Of a stretch of DNA of 64,000 bases, positions 35,107 through 44,480 are shown one piece after another; the first letter of the stretch is position 1, and every line of letters begins with the position of its first letter. The position numbers and the translations under genes are program-made. The stretch is from the NCBI GenBank assembly GCA_039960995.1, contig JBDVKF010000026.1, forward strand, positions 1 through 64,000, read 5' to 3'. Source of the DNA: JABSSA01 sp039960995. GTDB taxonomy: Bacteria > Pseudomonadota > Alphaproteobacteria > Rhodobacterales > Rhodobacteraceae. A model generated the notes under the pieces. The model had not been told where the DNA came from. It did no database searches and saw only the letters and a program-made list of their open reading frames with translations.

Positions 35107-36801
35107 ATGGCGCTGGATCACGCGAAAAAGGACAAGGGCGTCTGGAAACAGGGCCGTGGCAAAGGACGTGTGCGGCCCAAGGGGCGGGCGTTTGAAGATC
35201 AGGCGTTGGAAGACGTCGTTTCACTGCTTGGTGAAAAACCGCGCCGACGCGACTTGCTGATCGAATATCTGCACCTGATCCAAGACGAGTATGGCCATCT
35301 AAGCGCGGCGCATTTGCGTGCATTGGCCGAAGACATGCGGCTAAGCATGGCTGATATCTATGAAGTCGCAACATTCTACGCCCATTTCGATGTGGTCAAG
35401 GAAGACGAAACACCGCCGCCCGCGTTGACGATCCGTGTCTGCGACAGCCTGTCCTGCGAACTGGCGGGGGCCGAAGCGTTGCGTTCGGCTTTGGAGGATG
35501 GGCTTGACCCTACACAAGTGCGCGTGTTGCGGGCCCCTTGTATGGGTCGCTGCGATACAGCACCCGTCCTTGAACTTGGGCACAACCATATCGATCACGC
35601 GACCCCCGAAAAGGTCACTGCAGCAATTGCGGCCAAAGACACACATGCGCATGTGCCTGATTATGAAACCTTCGCGGCCTACAAGGCCGATGGTGGGTAT
35701 TCGGTTCTTACAGACTTGCGCGCCAATGGAGATTGGGAACAAGTTCAAGACAAGGTGCTTGAAAGCGGATTGCGCGGATTGGGTGGGGCAGGGTTCCCAT
35801 CCGGTAAAAAGTGGGGCTTTGTGCGGGCCAATGCGGGCACGCGTTATTTGGCCGTGAATGGAGACGAAGGCGAGCCAGGCACATTCAAAGACCGATATTA
35901 CCTTGAACGCACGCCACATCTGTTCCTCGAAGGTATGTTGATCGCAGCTTGGGCCGTTCAGGCTGAGACCTGTTTTATCTATATGCGCGACGAATACCCT
36001 GCGGTTCTTGAAATACTGCGCCGCGAAATCGCGTCCTTGGAAACGGCGGGTCTTGTCGAACCGGGGTATATCGACCTGCGTCGAGGGGCCGGTGCCTATA
36101 TCTGCGGCGAAGAAAGCGCGATGATCGAATCCATTGAGGGAAAACGCGGATTGCCGCGCCATCGCCCCCCTTTTGTTGCACAGGTTGGCGTTTTCGGGTG
36201 TCCCACATTGGTGCATAACGTTGAAACGCTGCTTTGGGTGGCGCGCGTGTGTCGCGAAGGGCCCGAAGTGTTGAACAGCACGGAATTGAATGGGCGTACG
36301 GGATTGCGCAGCTATTCTGTATCCGGTCGTGTTGCCAATCCCGGTGTTCATGTGTTGCCCGCTGGGTCCACCATTCTCGACATCATTGATGCGTGTGGCG
36401 GTATGACCGACGGGCACAGTTTCAAAGCCTATCAACCGGGCGGGCCATCCTCCGGGCTTTTGCCTGCTTCGATGGATGATATCCCGCTTGATTTTGACAC
36501 GTTACAACCGCATGGGTCGTTCATAGGATCTGCGGCTGTGGTGGTTTTGTCCGACCAAGACAAAGCGCGGGACGCTGCATTGAACATGTTGCGCTTTTTC
36601 GAAGACGAAAGCTGTGGGCAATGTACGCCGTGCCGCGTGGGGTGTGAAAAAGCGGTCAAGTTGATGCAAGCAGAAACGTGGGATCAGGGCTTGTTGGAAG
36701 AACTGTCTCAGGCAATGGTTGATGCATCGATCTGCGGTCTGGGGCAGGCGGCTCCCAATCCGATCCGGCTCACAATAAAGCATTTCGCGGACGAGATATA
36801 A
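35107..36801 (+). CDS. NAD-dependent formate dehydrogenase beta-type subunit (NuoE-NuoF fusion)
   Basis: A 564-residue flavo-iron-sulfur protein. Residues about 40-180 are NuoE/FdsG-like: a helical bundle, then a thioredoxin-like 2Fe-2S domain with CDSLSCELAG and APCMGRCD. From about 200 it is NuoF/FdsB-like: LRGLGGAGFPSGKKWGF and GDEGEPGTFKDRYYLER for FMN and NADH, and ESCGQCTPCRVGCEKAV plus CGLGQ for the 4Fe-4S cluster. In related bacteria it passes electrons from the formate dehydrogenase alpha subunit to NAD. No alpha-subunit gene follows: ftsY starts 76 bases downstream. The ribosome site CGGAGGTG precedes ATG 35107. Confidence 0.85.
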   Translation: MALDHAKKDKGVWKQGRGKGRVRPKGRAFEDQALEDVVSLLGEKPRRRDLLIEYLHLIQDEYGHLSAAHLRALAEDMRLSMADIYEVATFYAHFDVVKEDETPPPALTIRVCDSLSCELAGAEALRSALEDGLDPTQVRVLRAPCMGRCDTAPVLELGHNHIDHATPEKVTAAIAAKDTHAHVPDYETFAAYKADGGYSVLTDLRANGDWEQVQDKVLESGLRGLGGAGFPSGKKWGFVRANAGTRYLAVNGDEGEPGTFKDRYYLERTPHLFLEGMLIAAWAVQAETCFIYMRDEYPAVLEILRREIASLETAGLVEPGYIDLRRGAGAYICGEESAMIESIEGKRGLPRHRPPFVAQVGVFGCPTLVHNVETLLWVARVCREGPEVLNSTELNGRTGLRSYSVSGRVANPGVHVLPAGSTILDIIDACGGMTDGHSFKAYQPGGPSSGLLPASMDDIPLDFDTLQPHGSFIGSAAVVVLSDQDKARDAALNMLRFFEDESCGQCTPCRVGCEKAVKLMQAETWDQGLLEELSQAMVDASICGLGQAAPNPIRLTIKHFADEI

Positions 36802-36877
36802 GCCTTTCACGGCGCAGGGCCTTCCATCCGGAATATTTCCGGCATAGGTGAAGGGGACTTCAGAGTGGGGCGTTAGC

Positions 36878-38407
<1,530 letters not shown>

Positions 38408-38410
38408 CCA

Positions 38411-38431
38411 ATGCGCAGTCACACTGCGCAT
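38411..38431. other. Perfect 9-base inverted repeat between ftsY and the transporter gene
   Basis: ATGCGCAGT (38411-38419) and ACTGCGCAT (38423-38431) flank a CAC loop. It starts four bases after the ftsY stop and ends 16 bases before the next start. There is no T-run after it, so it is not a classical intrinsic terminator. It could be an mRNA end stabiliser or a weak attenuator. Confidence 0.6.
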
Positions 38432-38447
38432 GTCATGTGAGTGGTCC

Positions 38448-39350
38448 ATGACGGACTGGGTCCTGTCGATCGAAGGCACGGAAGCGGGGCATCGCGCCGC
38501 CCTTTGGTTGGCTCTGTTAGCGGCTTTTTTACACGCGGTCTTTGGGGCCCTGCAAAAAGGGCGACATGATCCGTGGCTGTCTCGAGGGGCGATTGACGCG
38601 AGTTATGGCCTGATGGCGTTGCCGTTTGCGTTGTTCGTGGTGCCCTGGCCGGAACCGCATATGTGGTCCATCTTTGGCATCGCTTGGATTATTCATATTT
38701 TTTACAAGCTGTTACAGGCTCAAGCTTACACAAAAGGATCCTACACCGTCGTGTATCCTGTTGTACGCGGCACTGGGCCATTGTTCACTGTGATTGGTGC
38801 ATATCTTTTGTTCGGCGAAACGTTCTCGCTGGTTCAATGGATGGGTGTCGCTGTCTTGGTCAGCGGGATCTTTGGTCTTGCTCTTTATAACCTGTGGTTC
38901 TTGGAAACAGACCGCGCCACGTTAAACATTGCACTAGGCCTGGCGTTTGTGACCGGGTTATTTGTTGCGCTCTATACGACCTATGATGCGTTCGGAATTC
39001 GCGCGACTGCCGACCCTTTTACCTTTCTGGCTTGGTTCTTCTTGATTGATGGTTTGGCCATGCCGTTGATTGCGTGGCGCAAGTGGCAGCGTCTGGAAAT
39101 TAAACCAGCACTTGCCCCCTTGATGTTGCGGGGCGTCGTCGGGGGCGTTACAGCAGTCTTCAGTTTTGGTGCAATCATGCTGGCGACGCGACTGGATAAA
39201 GTCGGAGAGGCAGCAGTGCTGCGCGAAACGTCGACGGTTTTTGCCGCCCTAATTGGTTGGCTGGTTTTGAAGGAAACAGTGGGGCCTCGACGGATTGCGT
39301 TGATGGCACTTATCGCGGCAGGTGCTGTGATTGTGGAGATGGGCGGATAG
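38448..39350 (+). CDS. EamA/DMT-family transporter
   Basis: A 300-residue membrane protein of the drug/metabolite transporter superfamily, with ten predicted helices in two EamA-like halves. The first half ends with YPVVRGTGPLFTVIGAYLLF and GVAVLVSGIFGLALY, and the second with LRETSTVFAALIGWLVLKE and AAGAVIVEMGG. The R-[GE]T...P...AL pattern in each half is the EamA hallmark. ATG 38448 was chosen over an in-frame start six codons earlier. It is followed 2 bases later by ispZ, so it is part of an ftsY-eamA-ispZ cluster. Substrate unknown. Confidence 0.8.
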   Translation: MTDWVLSIEGTEAGHRAALWLALLAAFLHAVFGALQKGRHDPWLSRGAIDASYGLMALPFALFVVPWPEPHMWSIFGIAWIIHIFYKLLQAQAYTKGSYTVVYPVVRGTGPLFTVIGAYLLFGETFSLVQWMGVAVLVSGIFGLALYNLWFLETDRATLNIALGLAFVTGLFVALYTTYDAFGIRATADPFTFLAWFFLIDGLAMPLIAWRKWQRLEIKPALAPLMLRGVVGGVTAVFSFGAIMLATRLDKVGEAAVLRETSTVFAALIGWLVLKETVGPRRIALMALIAAGAVIVEMGG

Positions 39351-39352
39351 CA

Positions 39353-39970
39353 ATGAGCGACAACACCAAAAAGATCAATCCAGTTTTGAAACAAGTTTTG
39401 GAACTTGGTCCGCCGCTGGCGTTCATGGCGATTTATTTCATGATCCGCGATGAAACCTATACGCTTGGCGGGACTGAATATTCTGGGTTCATCGTCGCGT
39501 CGCTTGTCTTTATCCCAATCATGCTGGTGGCTATGATCATCATGTGGGTGATGACACGCACATTAAGCCGGATGCAGATATTCACGGCCTTCATGGTCAT
39601 CTTCTTTGGTGGATTAACGGCCTATTTCAACGATGAACGATTTCTGAAAATGCGCCCAACCATTGTCTATGGCATGTTCGCGGTGCTTTTGGGAATTGGT
39701 TTGCTGCGTGGCGAAAGTTGGCTGGCTTTTGTTTTAAATGAAATGATGCCGATGGAACAAGAAGGTTGGATGATCCTGACGCGCCGTTTGGCTGCGTGTT
39801 TTGTAGGTCTCGCGATTGCCAACGAAATCGTCTGGCGTACAATGTCTGAGGAAGCTTGGGTGTTAATAGAAAACGTGGCGTTCCCGATTGTATTGATGGG
39901 TGTTTTGTTCTGGCAAATAATGGCTTTGCAGGAATACCTGATCGAAGAAGACAAAGACGATCAGGCCTGA
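39353..39970 (+). CDS. Inner membrane septation protein (IspZ/YciB family)
   Basis: A 205-residue integral membrane protein of the IspZ/YciB family, involved in envelope and septum synthesis. Family traits are the start KQVLELGPPLAFMAIYF, FGGLTAYFNDERFLKMRPTI in the middle (the FxDExFIKxKPTI block), and a C-terminal part with WRTMSEEAWVLIENVAF. Five to six helices are predicted. The start at 39353 sits 2 bases after the preceding stop. The 3' end overlaps the convergent cyclic-nucleotide-domain gene by 10 bases. Confidence 0.9.
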   Translation: MSDNTKKINPVLKQVLELGPPLAFMAIYFMIRDETYTLGGTEYSGFIVASLVFIPIMLVAMIIMWVMTRTLSRMQIFTAFMVIFFGGLTAYFNDERFLKMRPTIVYGMFAVLLGIGLLRGESWLAFVLNEMMPMEQEGWMILTRRLAACFVGLAIANEIVWRTMSEEAWVLIENVAFPIVLMGVLFWQIMALQEYLIEEDKDDQA

Positions 39971-40674
39971 GCCAAACGCTGGGTTACTTCCTCCGGTGAC
40001 CAGTTTTCCTGATGTGGCGCGACGGCAAATGCGACCTTAATTGCCAAGTCCGTGGAAATCATGGCCTCTAGCGCTAGCCTAAAGCGTGGTTTGCGAGCGC
40101 CGTGTTTTTTAAGCACAGCAAAATCCCAGATGAGAACTTCTGAACCTGGTGGAACCTTGGTCGTAGCCGATCCCTTTTGTTCGGTCAGGTAGGCAATTTC
40201 GCCAACAAACAATCCCGCGGGCATTGTGAATATTTCACACCGTTTTTCGATGGAAAGTTCACCGGAAATCACGAAATATAACTCATTGACCGTGGCACCT
40301 TCGGTGGTGATCATTCGTTCGTTTTGCGTCACTTCGCGCCGAGCAAATTTCATCAACTGGCGAAAGTCACCAGGCGGCATATTTTTGAAGCTTTGGGTGT
40401 AGATGTCCCGGTGCTTGCTTGGGACCGCAAATCGCGAATTGCGCAAAGTCAAACTTGATAAACCAATGATGTTTGCTGCGCCGATCACCATAGAAATAAA
40501 GATAGCTTCCCATAGTGGGTTATCAGACACGACGAAATAATAACACGTATAGAACCCTGTCCCGATCAGAACGAGGACGCGAAGGATCACTTGATTGATG
40601 ACAAGGTATCCAACTGCGTAAAGTGCGCCTGCTATCCAAACTAAAATTTCTGGCGAGGCTAAAATAAATGCCAT
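39961..40674 (-). CDS. Membrane protein with Popeye-like cyclic-nucleotide-binding domain
   Basis: A 237-residue protein with three N-terminal membrane helices (about residues 8-85), followed by a soluble cyclic-nucleotide-binding beta-roll: VNELYFVISGELSIEK, then PAGLFVGEIAYLTEQKGSAT. The order of three helices plus a cNMP domain is that of Popeye-domain proteins. The phosphate-binding cassette has FVGEIAYL but lacks the canonical Arg before SAT, so ligand binding may be altered as in Popeye proteins. The start at 40674 (MAFILASPE) was chosen, though eight more codons upstream are open. Confidence 0.7.
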   Translation of the reverse strand: MAFILASPEILVWIAGALYAVGYLVINQVILRVLVLIGTGFYTCYYFVVSDNPLWEAIFISMVIGAANIIGLSSLTLRNSRFAVPSKHRDIYTQSFKNMPPGDFRQLMKFARREVTQNERMITTEGATVNELYFVISGELSIEKRCEIFTMPAGLFVGEIAYLTEQKGSATTKVPPGSEVLIWDFAVLKKHGARKPRFRLALEAMISTDLAIKVAFAVAPHQENWSPEEVTQRLAQA

Positions 40675-40930
40675 CACTCGATTCCTTGAAAATACCACGG
40701 CAAAGATTGGACCGAATGATCAAATTTACAAAGTACTTATTTCCTTACCTTTGTTGCTAAAATTTCAAACCGAGCCTGGGCCCTGCGACCTTGCCACGTA
40801 CCGCATTTCGTGATGTCAAAACGCACAAAATTTCACCCTTGAGGTCCTAATCAAACGGCACCGCCACGGCATGTTCACATCCGCACAGCCTTTTGACTTG
40901 ACGGTCTTCCGAGGCGGGCTTATCCCGCAC

Positions 40931-40986
40931 ATCACGTGGCGATTTGTGTCCAGCTTGCGGGCCACGTTAAACATCCCGCTAAAAGG
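40931..40986 (+). ncRNA. SAM-II riboswitch
   Basis: The sequence contains the near-invariant SAM-II core: ACGTGGCGATTTG, then AGCTTGCGGGCCACG, TTAAACA and GCTAAAAGG. The CGTGG/CCACG pairing forms stem P1, and the TTAAAC...GCTAAAAGG part forms the pseudoknot that binds S-adenosylmethionine. SAM-II elements occur mainly in alphaproteobacteria upstream of methionine genes and shut off expression when SAM is plentiful. It lies about 90 bases before metZ. Confidence 0.93.
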
Positions 40987-40998
40987 TCAGGTTGAAAG

Positions 40999-41033
40999 CC
41001 CCCTTTCGCTTGACCCGCGTCTGGGGGTTTTTT
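40999..41033 (+). terminator. Hairpin with T-run between SAM-II riboswitch and metZ
   Basis: CCCCC (40999-41003) can pair with GGGGG (41023-41027), followed by six T (41028-41033). It is placed right after the SAM-II aptamer and before the metZ ribosome site. This suggests that SAM binding, or the aptamer's own pairing, may also control transcription termination rather than only translation. The 19-base loop is larger than usual. Confidence 0.6.
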
Positions 41034-41073
41034 GATGGCCTGGCCCTGTCCACAGGCCTAACGGAGACAGTCG

Positions 41074-42261
41074 ATGAGCAACGATTGGAAACCACGTACC
41101 AAAGCCGTTCACGGCGGTATACGCCGCAGTCAGTATGGCGAGGTCAGCGAAGCATTATTTTTGACCCAAGGGTTCGTGTATGAGACCGCCGAGCAGGCGG
41201 AACAGCGATTTCTTGACTGCGGCGATGATGAATTCATCTATGCGCGCTACGGAAATCCAACTGTACGTATGTTTGAGGAACGCATTGCAGCGTTGGAAGG
41301 CACTGAAGATGCCTTTGCCACTGCATCTGGCATGGCGGCTGTATCGGGTGCACTAACATCGATGCTGAAAGCCGGCGACCGGGTCGTGTCGTCGCGGGCA
41401 TTGTTTGGGTCGTGCCTTTATGTTTTGGAAAATGTTCTTAGCCGGTTTGGCGTCGAAGTTGTCTTTGTCGACGGTACGGATTTGGATCAATGGCGAGCGG
41501 CCATCACACCCGAGACAACCGCCATTTTCTTTGAATCGATTTCCAACCCGACACTGGAAGTGATCGATATCGAGGCGGTTTCGGAATTGGCGCATGCGGT
41601 TGATGCGACTGTTCTGGTCGACAATGTGTTCGCGACGCCCGTTTATTCGAACGCGATAGAACAGGGGGCCGATGTTGTCATTTATTCAGCCACCAAACAT
41701 ATCGACGGGCAGGGACGCGCCTTGGGCGGTGTTATTCTTGGAACGCATGAATTTATTCGCAACACTGCAGAACCGTACATGAAGCACACGGGCGGTTCGA
41801 TGTCGCCGTTTAATGCGTGGATCATGCTGAAGGGTCTGGAAACTATGGATCTGCGTGTGCGCGCGCAAACTGAATCAGCGCTGGCAATCGCTGACGCATT
41901 GCTAGGCCATGCAGGGCTTGAGCAGGTGATTTATCCGGGGCATTCCAATCACGCGCAAAACGCGCTTGTGCAGACGCAAATGGGTGGCCAAGGCGGCACA
42001 GTTCTGTCGTTAGAAGTGAAGGGTGGACAGGAAGCAACGTTCAAGTTCCTAAATGCGCTTCGTATTCCCGTCATTTCTAATAATTTGGGGGATGCTACAT
42101 CCATCCTGACGCACCCGGCGACGACGACGCACCAACGGTTGCCCGAAGATCAACGAACCTATTTGGGTATCACACCCGGTTTGGTGCGTTTTTCAGTGGG
42201 TCTAGAGGATACGTCAGATTTGATCGCTGATGTCGAGAATGCGCTGAAAGCCGCAAAATAG
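41074..42261 (+). CDS. metZ: O-succinylhomoserine sulfhydrylase
   Basis: A 395-residue PLP enzyme of the Cys/Met metabolism family that makes homocysteine from O-succinylhomoserine and sulfide. The N-terminus TKAVHGGIRRSQYGEVSEAL, the RYGNPTVRMFEERIAALEG block and the Schiff-base motif SATKHIDGQGRALGG are characteristic of MetZ rather than MetB. The 395-residue length is normal. It is controlled by the SAM-II riboswitch just upstream, which agrees with a methionine role. The ribosome site is ACGGAGACAG before ATG 41074. Confidence 0.94.
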   Translation: MSNDWKPRTKAVHGGIRRSQYGEVSEALFLTQGFVYETAEQAEQRFLDCGDDEFIYARYGNPTVRMFEERIAALEGTEDAFATASGMAAVSGALTSMLKAGDRVVSSRALFGSCLYVLENVLSRFGVEVVFVDGTDLDQWRAAITPETTAIFFESISNPTLEVIDIEAVSELAHAVDATVLVDNVFATPVYSNAIEQGADVVIYSATKHIDGQGRALGGVILGTHEFIRNTAEPYMKHTGGSMSPFNAWIMLKGLETMDLRVRAQTESALAIADALLGHAGLEQVIYPGHSNHAQNALVQTQMGGQGGTVLSLEVKGGQEATFKFLNALRIPVISNNLGDATSILTHPATTTHQRLPEDQRTYLGITPGLVRFSVGLEDTSDLIADVENALKAAK

Positions 42262-42295
42262 AAGGATTTAGACGTAGCCCCAAAAACCTTTGATC

Positions 42296-42314
42296 CGTGT
42301 ATTAAATTAACACG
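42296..42314. promoter_or_regulatory. Palindrome upstream of folE2
   Basis: CGTGTATTAAATTAACACG has 5-base inverted arms (CGTGT/ACACG) around an AT-rich centre. It lies 80 bases before the folE2 start, in the only non-coding part between metZ and folE2. Many folE2 genes are repressed by Zur, so a zinc-responsive operator is possible. The sequence is not a clear match to a Zur box known to me. Confidence 0.35.
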
Positions 42315-42393
42315 TATTCGTTAGATAGGTTGGAAAAGCATGGTCGCTGTGACTATGTTACCAACGAACAAAACGAACGAGGGGGGCTACTCT

Positions 42394-43497
42394 ATGAATA
42401 TTCATACGCCCGAAATGAAGACAATACCCGAGCGTGACGAAGCCGAAGCCGCATTAGAAGTGCTGCGTCTTTGGGCCAAATCAGCCACAACAACAGAGAT
42501 TTTAGATCTTGATCCGTCGGTCAGAAATTTGATTCCCGGCGCAGATGACGTTGAATACCCAGCGTTCTCCCGTGATTACCCGGAGAATTTTTCGGTCGAT
42601 TCGGATTACAAAGAAACGTTGCCCGATTTGCAAAACGGACCGTCTTCGCTGATCCGTGGCGCAAAGCAGCAAATTCAGCATGTCGGAATCTCCAATTTTC
42701 GATTGCCGATCCGCTTTCGCACCCGTGACAATGGCGAGCTGAACCTTGAAACTTCGGTGACGGGGTCTGTCAGCCTTGAGGCGGACAAAAAAGGCATCAA
42801 CATGAGCCGTATCATGCGTTCTTTTTATAAGCACGCAGAGCGGACCTTTAGTTTCGAAGTCATAGAAGCTGCCTTGGACGATTACAAAACGGACCTAGAG
42901 AGCTTTGATGCGCGCATTCAAATGCGGTTCTCGTTTCCCGTCAAAATCGACAGCCTGCGGTCGGGTTTAGCAGGGTATCAATACTATGATATCGCGCTGG
43001 AACTGGTTGAACAGGATGGCGTGCGGAAAAAGATCATGCATCTTGATTACGTGTATTCATCGACCTGTCCGTGCTCGCTGGAACTAAGTGAGCATGCGCG
43101 GTCGACCCGTGGTCAGTTGGCGACGCCACATTCGCAACGATCTGTGGCGCGAGTTTCAGTTTTGATTGAAAATGACGCAGATTGCCTGTGGTTCGAAGAC
43201 TTGATCCACGCGTGTCGGATTGCGGTGCCTACGGAAACGCAGGTGATGGTCAAACGCGAAGATGAACAAGCGTTTGCTGAACTAAATGCGGCAAATCCAA
43301 TCTTTGTTGAGGATGCAGCAAGATTGTTCTGTGCGCAACTTTTAGCAGACCATCGGGTTTCGGATTTTCGTGTAATTGCCAGCCATCAAGAAAGCTTACA
43401 CAGCCATGATGCGGTTTCCGTCCTGACAGAAGGACCGACTTTTGCGCAAGAAAGCTTTGATCCTAAACTGTTCAACACATTGTTCCACGTTGGATAA
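42394..43497 (+). CDS. folE2: GTP cyclohydrolase FolE2
   Basis: A 367-residue FolE2, the metal-flexible GTP cyclohydrolase that makes 7,8-dihydroneopterin triphosphate for folate or queuosine. It contains the FolE2 landmarks GISNFRLPIRFR, STCPCSLELSEHARSTRGQ with the conserved catalytic Cys, and SLHSHDAVSV near the end. ATG 42394 follows a strong GAGGGGGG site and was preferred over the upstream ATG at 42340. FolE2 replaces zinc-dependent FolE1 in many alphaproteobacteria. folB and folP lie about 13 kb away. Confidence 0.95.
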   Translation: MNIHTPEMKTIPERDEAEAALEVLRLWAKSATTTEILDLDPSVRNLIPGADDVEYPAFSRDYPENFSVDSDYKETLPDLQNGPSSLIRGAKQQIQHVGISNFRLPIRFRTRDNGELNLETSVTGSVSLEADKKGINMSRIMRSFYKHAERTFSFEVIEAALDDYKTDLESFDARIQMRFSFPVKIDSLRSGLAGYQYYDIALELVEQDGVRKKIMHLDYVYSSTCPCSLELSEHARSTRGQLATPHSQRSVARVSVLIENDADCLWFEDLIHACRIAVPTETQVMVKREDEQAFAELNAANPIFVEDAARLFCAQLLADHRVSDFRVIASHQESLHSHDAVSVLTEGPTFAQESFDPKLFNTLFHVG

Positions 43498-43918
43498 TAA
43501 TGGCGGCGCAGGGCCTAGCTCTGCGCCAACGTCCCCCGATATTCGCCCGCAATATCATTTTCGTAAAATCGATGGGCATACGCATATCTGGGATGTGCGC
43601 AAATTGATCGGCATTGCAGAAGGCTTGCCGGTTAAGGATATACCGCTGACACAGATTTCCGAAATTGACGAAACTTATTGGTTCGATGGTTCTGGTCCGG
43701 TGCCAACGTGCCGTGCGATTTTGGATCATATGCGATTGATCGAAAACGCTGACTTGCGATGGCCCATTATTTTGTGCCCGAATGCACGCGTGATGGATGG
43801 CATGCACCGCGTTTTGAAGGCTTTGCTCGTTGGTAATACTGCAATACAGACACGAAGCCTTGTGACCTTGCCTTTACCTGACTTCGTTGATGTCGCGCCA
43901 AGTGATCTACCATACTAG
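43490..43918 (+). CDS. ParB-like domain protein of unknown function
   Basis: A 142-residue protein whose core reads EGLPVKDIPLTQISEIDETY, then PTCRAILDHMRLIENADLRW and CPNARVMDGMHRVLKALLVG. The RVMDGMHR segment resembles the catalytic-site-like G-x-H-R motif of ParB/sulfiredoxin folds. Proteins of this family are annotated as ParB-like, but a partition role is unlikely at this size. No ATG lies near the domain start. A TTG at 43490 overlapping the folE2 end is the best start, so it is probably coupled to folE2. Function unknown. Confidence 0.6.
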   Translation: MDNNGGAGPSSAPTSPDIRPQYHFRKIDGHTHIWDVRKLIGIAEGLPVKDIPLTQISEIDETYWFDGSGPVPTCRAILDHMRLIENADLRWPIILCPNARVMDGMHRVLKALLVGNTAIQTRSLVTLPLPDFVDVAPSDLPY

Positions 43919-44029
43919 CTTTGCGCTGAAGGCGAAGCGGACTTGCATGATTGGCATTGGTCTTTGATCGAGGCAGTTCCTATATTTTGATCAAGGGAGG
44001 AAACCAAAGTAACTAAAACGAGGTTTCCG

Positions 44030-44257
44030 ATGACATTTTTTAACGACACTTCACACGTAGGTCGCAACTCGATCCTATCTTCTGTCAAAGATTGGTTTTT
44101 CGCACTTGGGCGGGCGATGTATGCGTCGCGCGGCATGGAAGAACGGCTGCGCCAAATTGATGAATTGAAAGCCAAAAGCGATCAGGAATTGAAAGCTATG
44201 GGGCTAAAGCGGGAAGATATTCCCACATATGTTTTCCGCCACCTTATGCATCTGTGA
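44030..44257 (+). CDS. DUF1127 domain protein
   Basis: A 75-residue small basic protein with a DUF1127 segment near the middle: ASRGMEERLRQIDELKAKSD followed by QELKAMGLKREDIPTYVFRH. Short DUF1127 proteins in alphaproteobacteria include regulators of phosphate and small-RNA metabolism that bind RNA. ATG 44030 follows GAGG. A terminator-like hairpin sits about 50 bases downstream, so it is a single-gene unit. Confidence 0.85.
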   Translation: MTFFNDTSHVGRNSILSSVKDWFFALGRAMYASRGMEERLRQIDELKAKSDQELKAMGLKREDIPTYVFRHLMHL

Positions 44258-44309
44258 ACAAGTCTATTTCTTAGGATCTCGATGGGATTAGCGCCTCTTA
44301 CAGGGGAAG

Positions 44310-44332
44310 GCCCGCGCGAAAATAGCGCGGGC
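44310..44332 (+). terminator. Terminator-like GC-rich hairpin
   Basis: GCCCGCGC (44310-44317) and GCGCGGGC (44325-44332) form a perfect 8-base stem with a 7-base A-rich loop, 53 bases after the DUF1127 stop. The following T-run is weak (CTTTG), so termination efficiency is uncertain. Confidence 0.65.
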
Positions 44333-44480
44333 GCGCTTTGTGGTCTTCAGATGTAAACCGATGTGCTGTTGGTCGTTGGCCAGTCGACACGATGCGAATG
44401 CGCATCTACGTTTGACGATACCTGAGATGCATAAGGTCACGGCTTGACACTGACTGCATCCAACGCCAAGCCTCGAGGTT

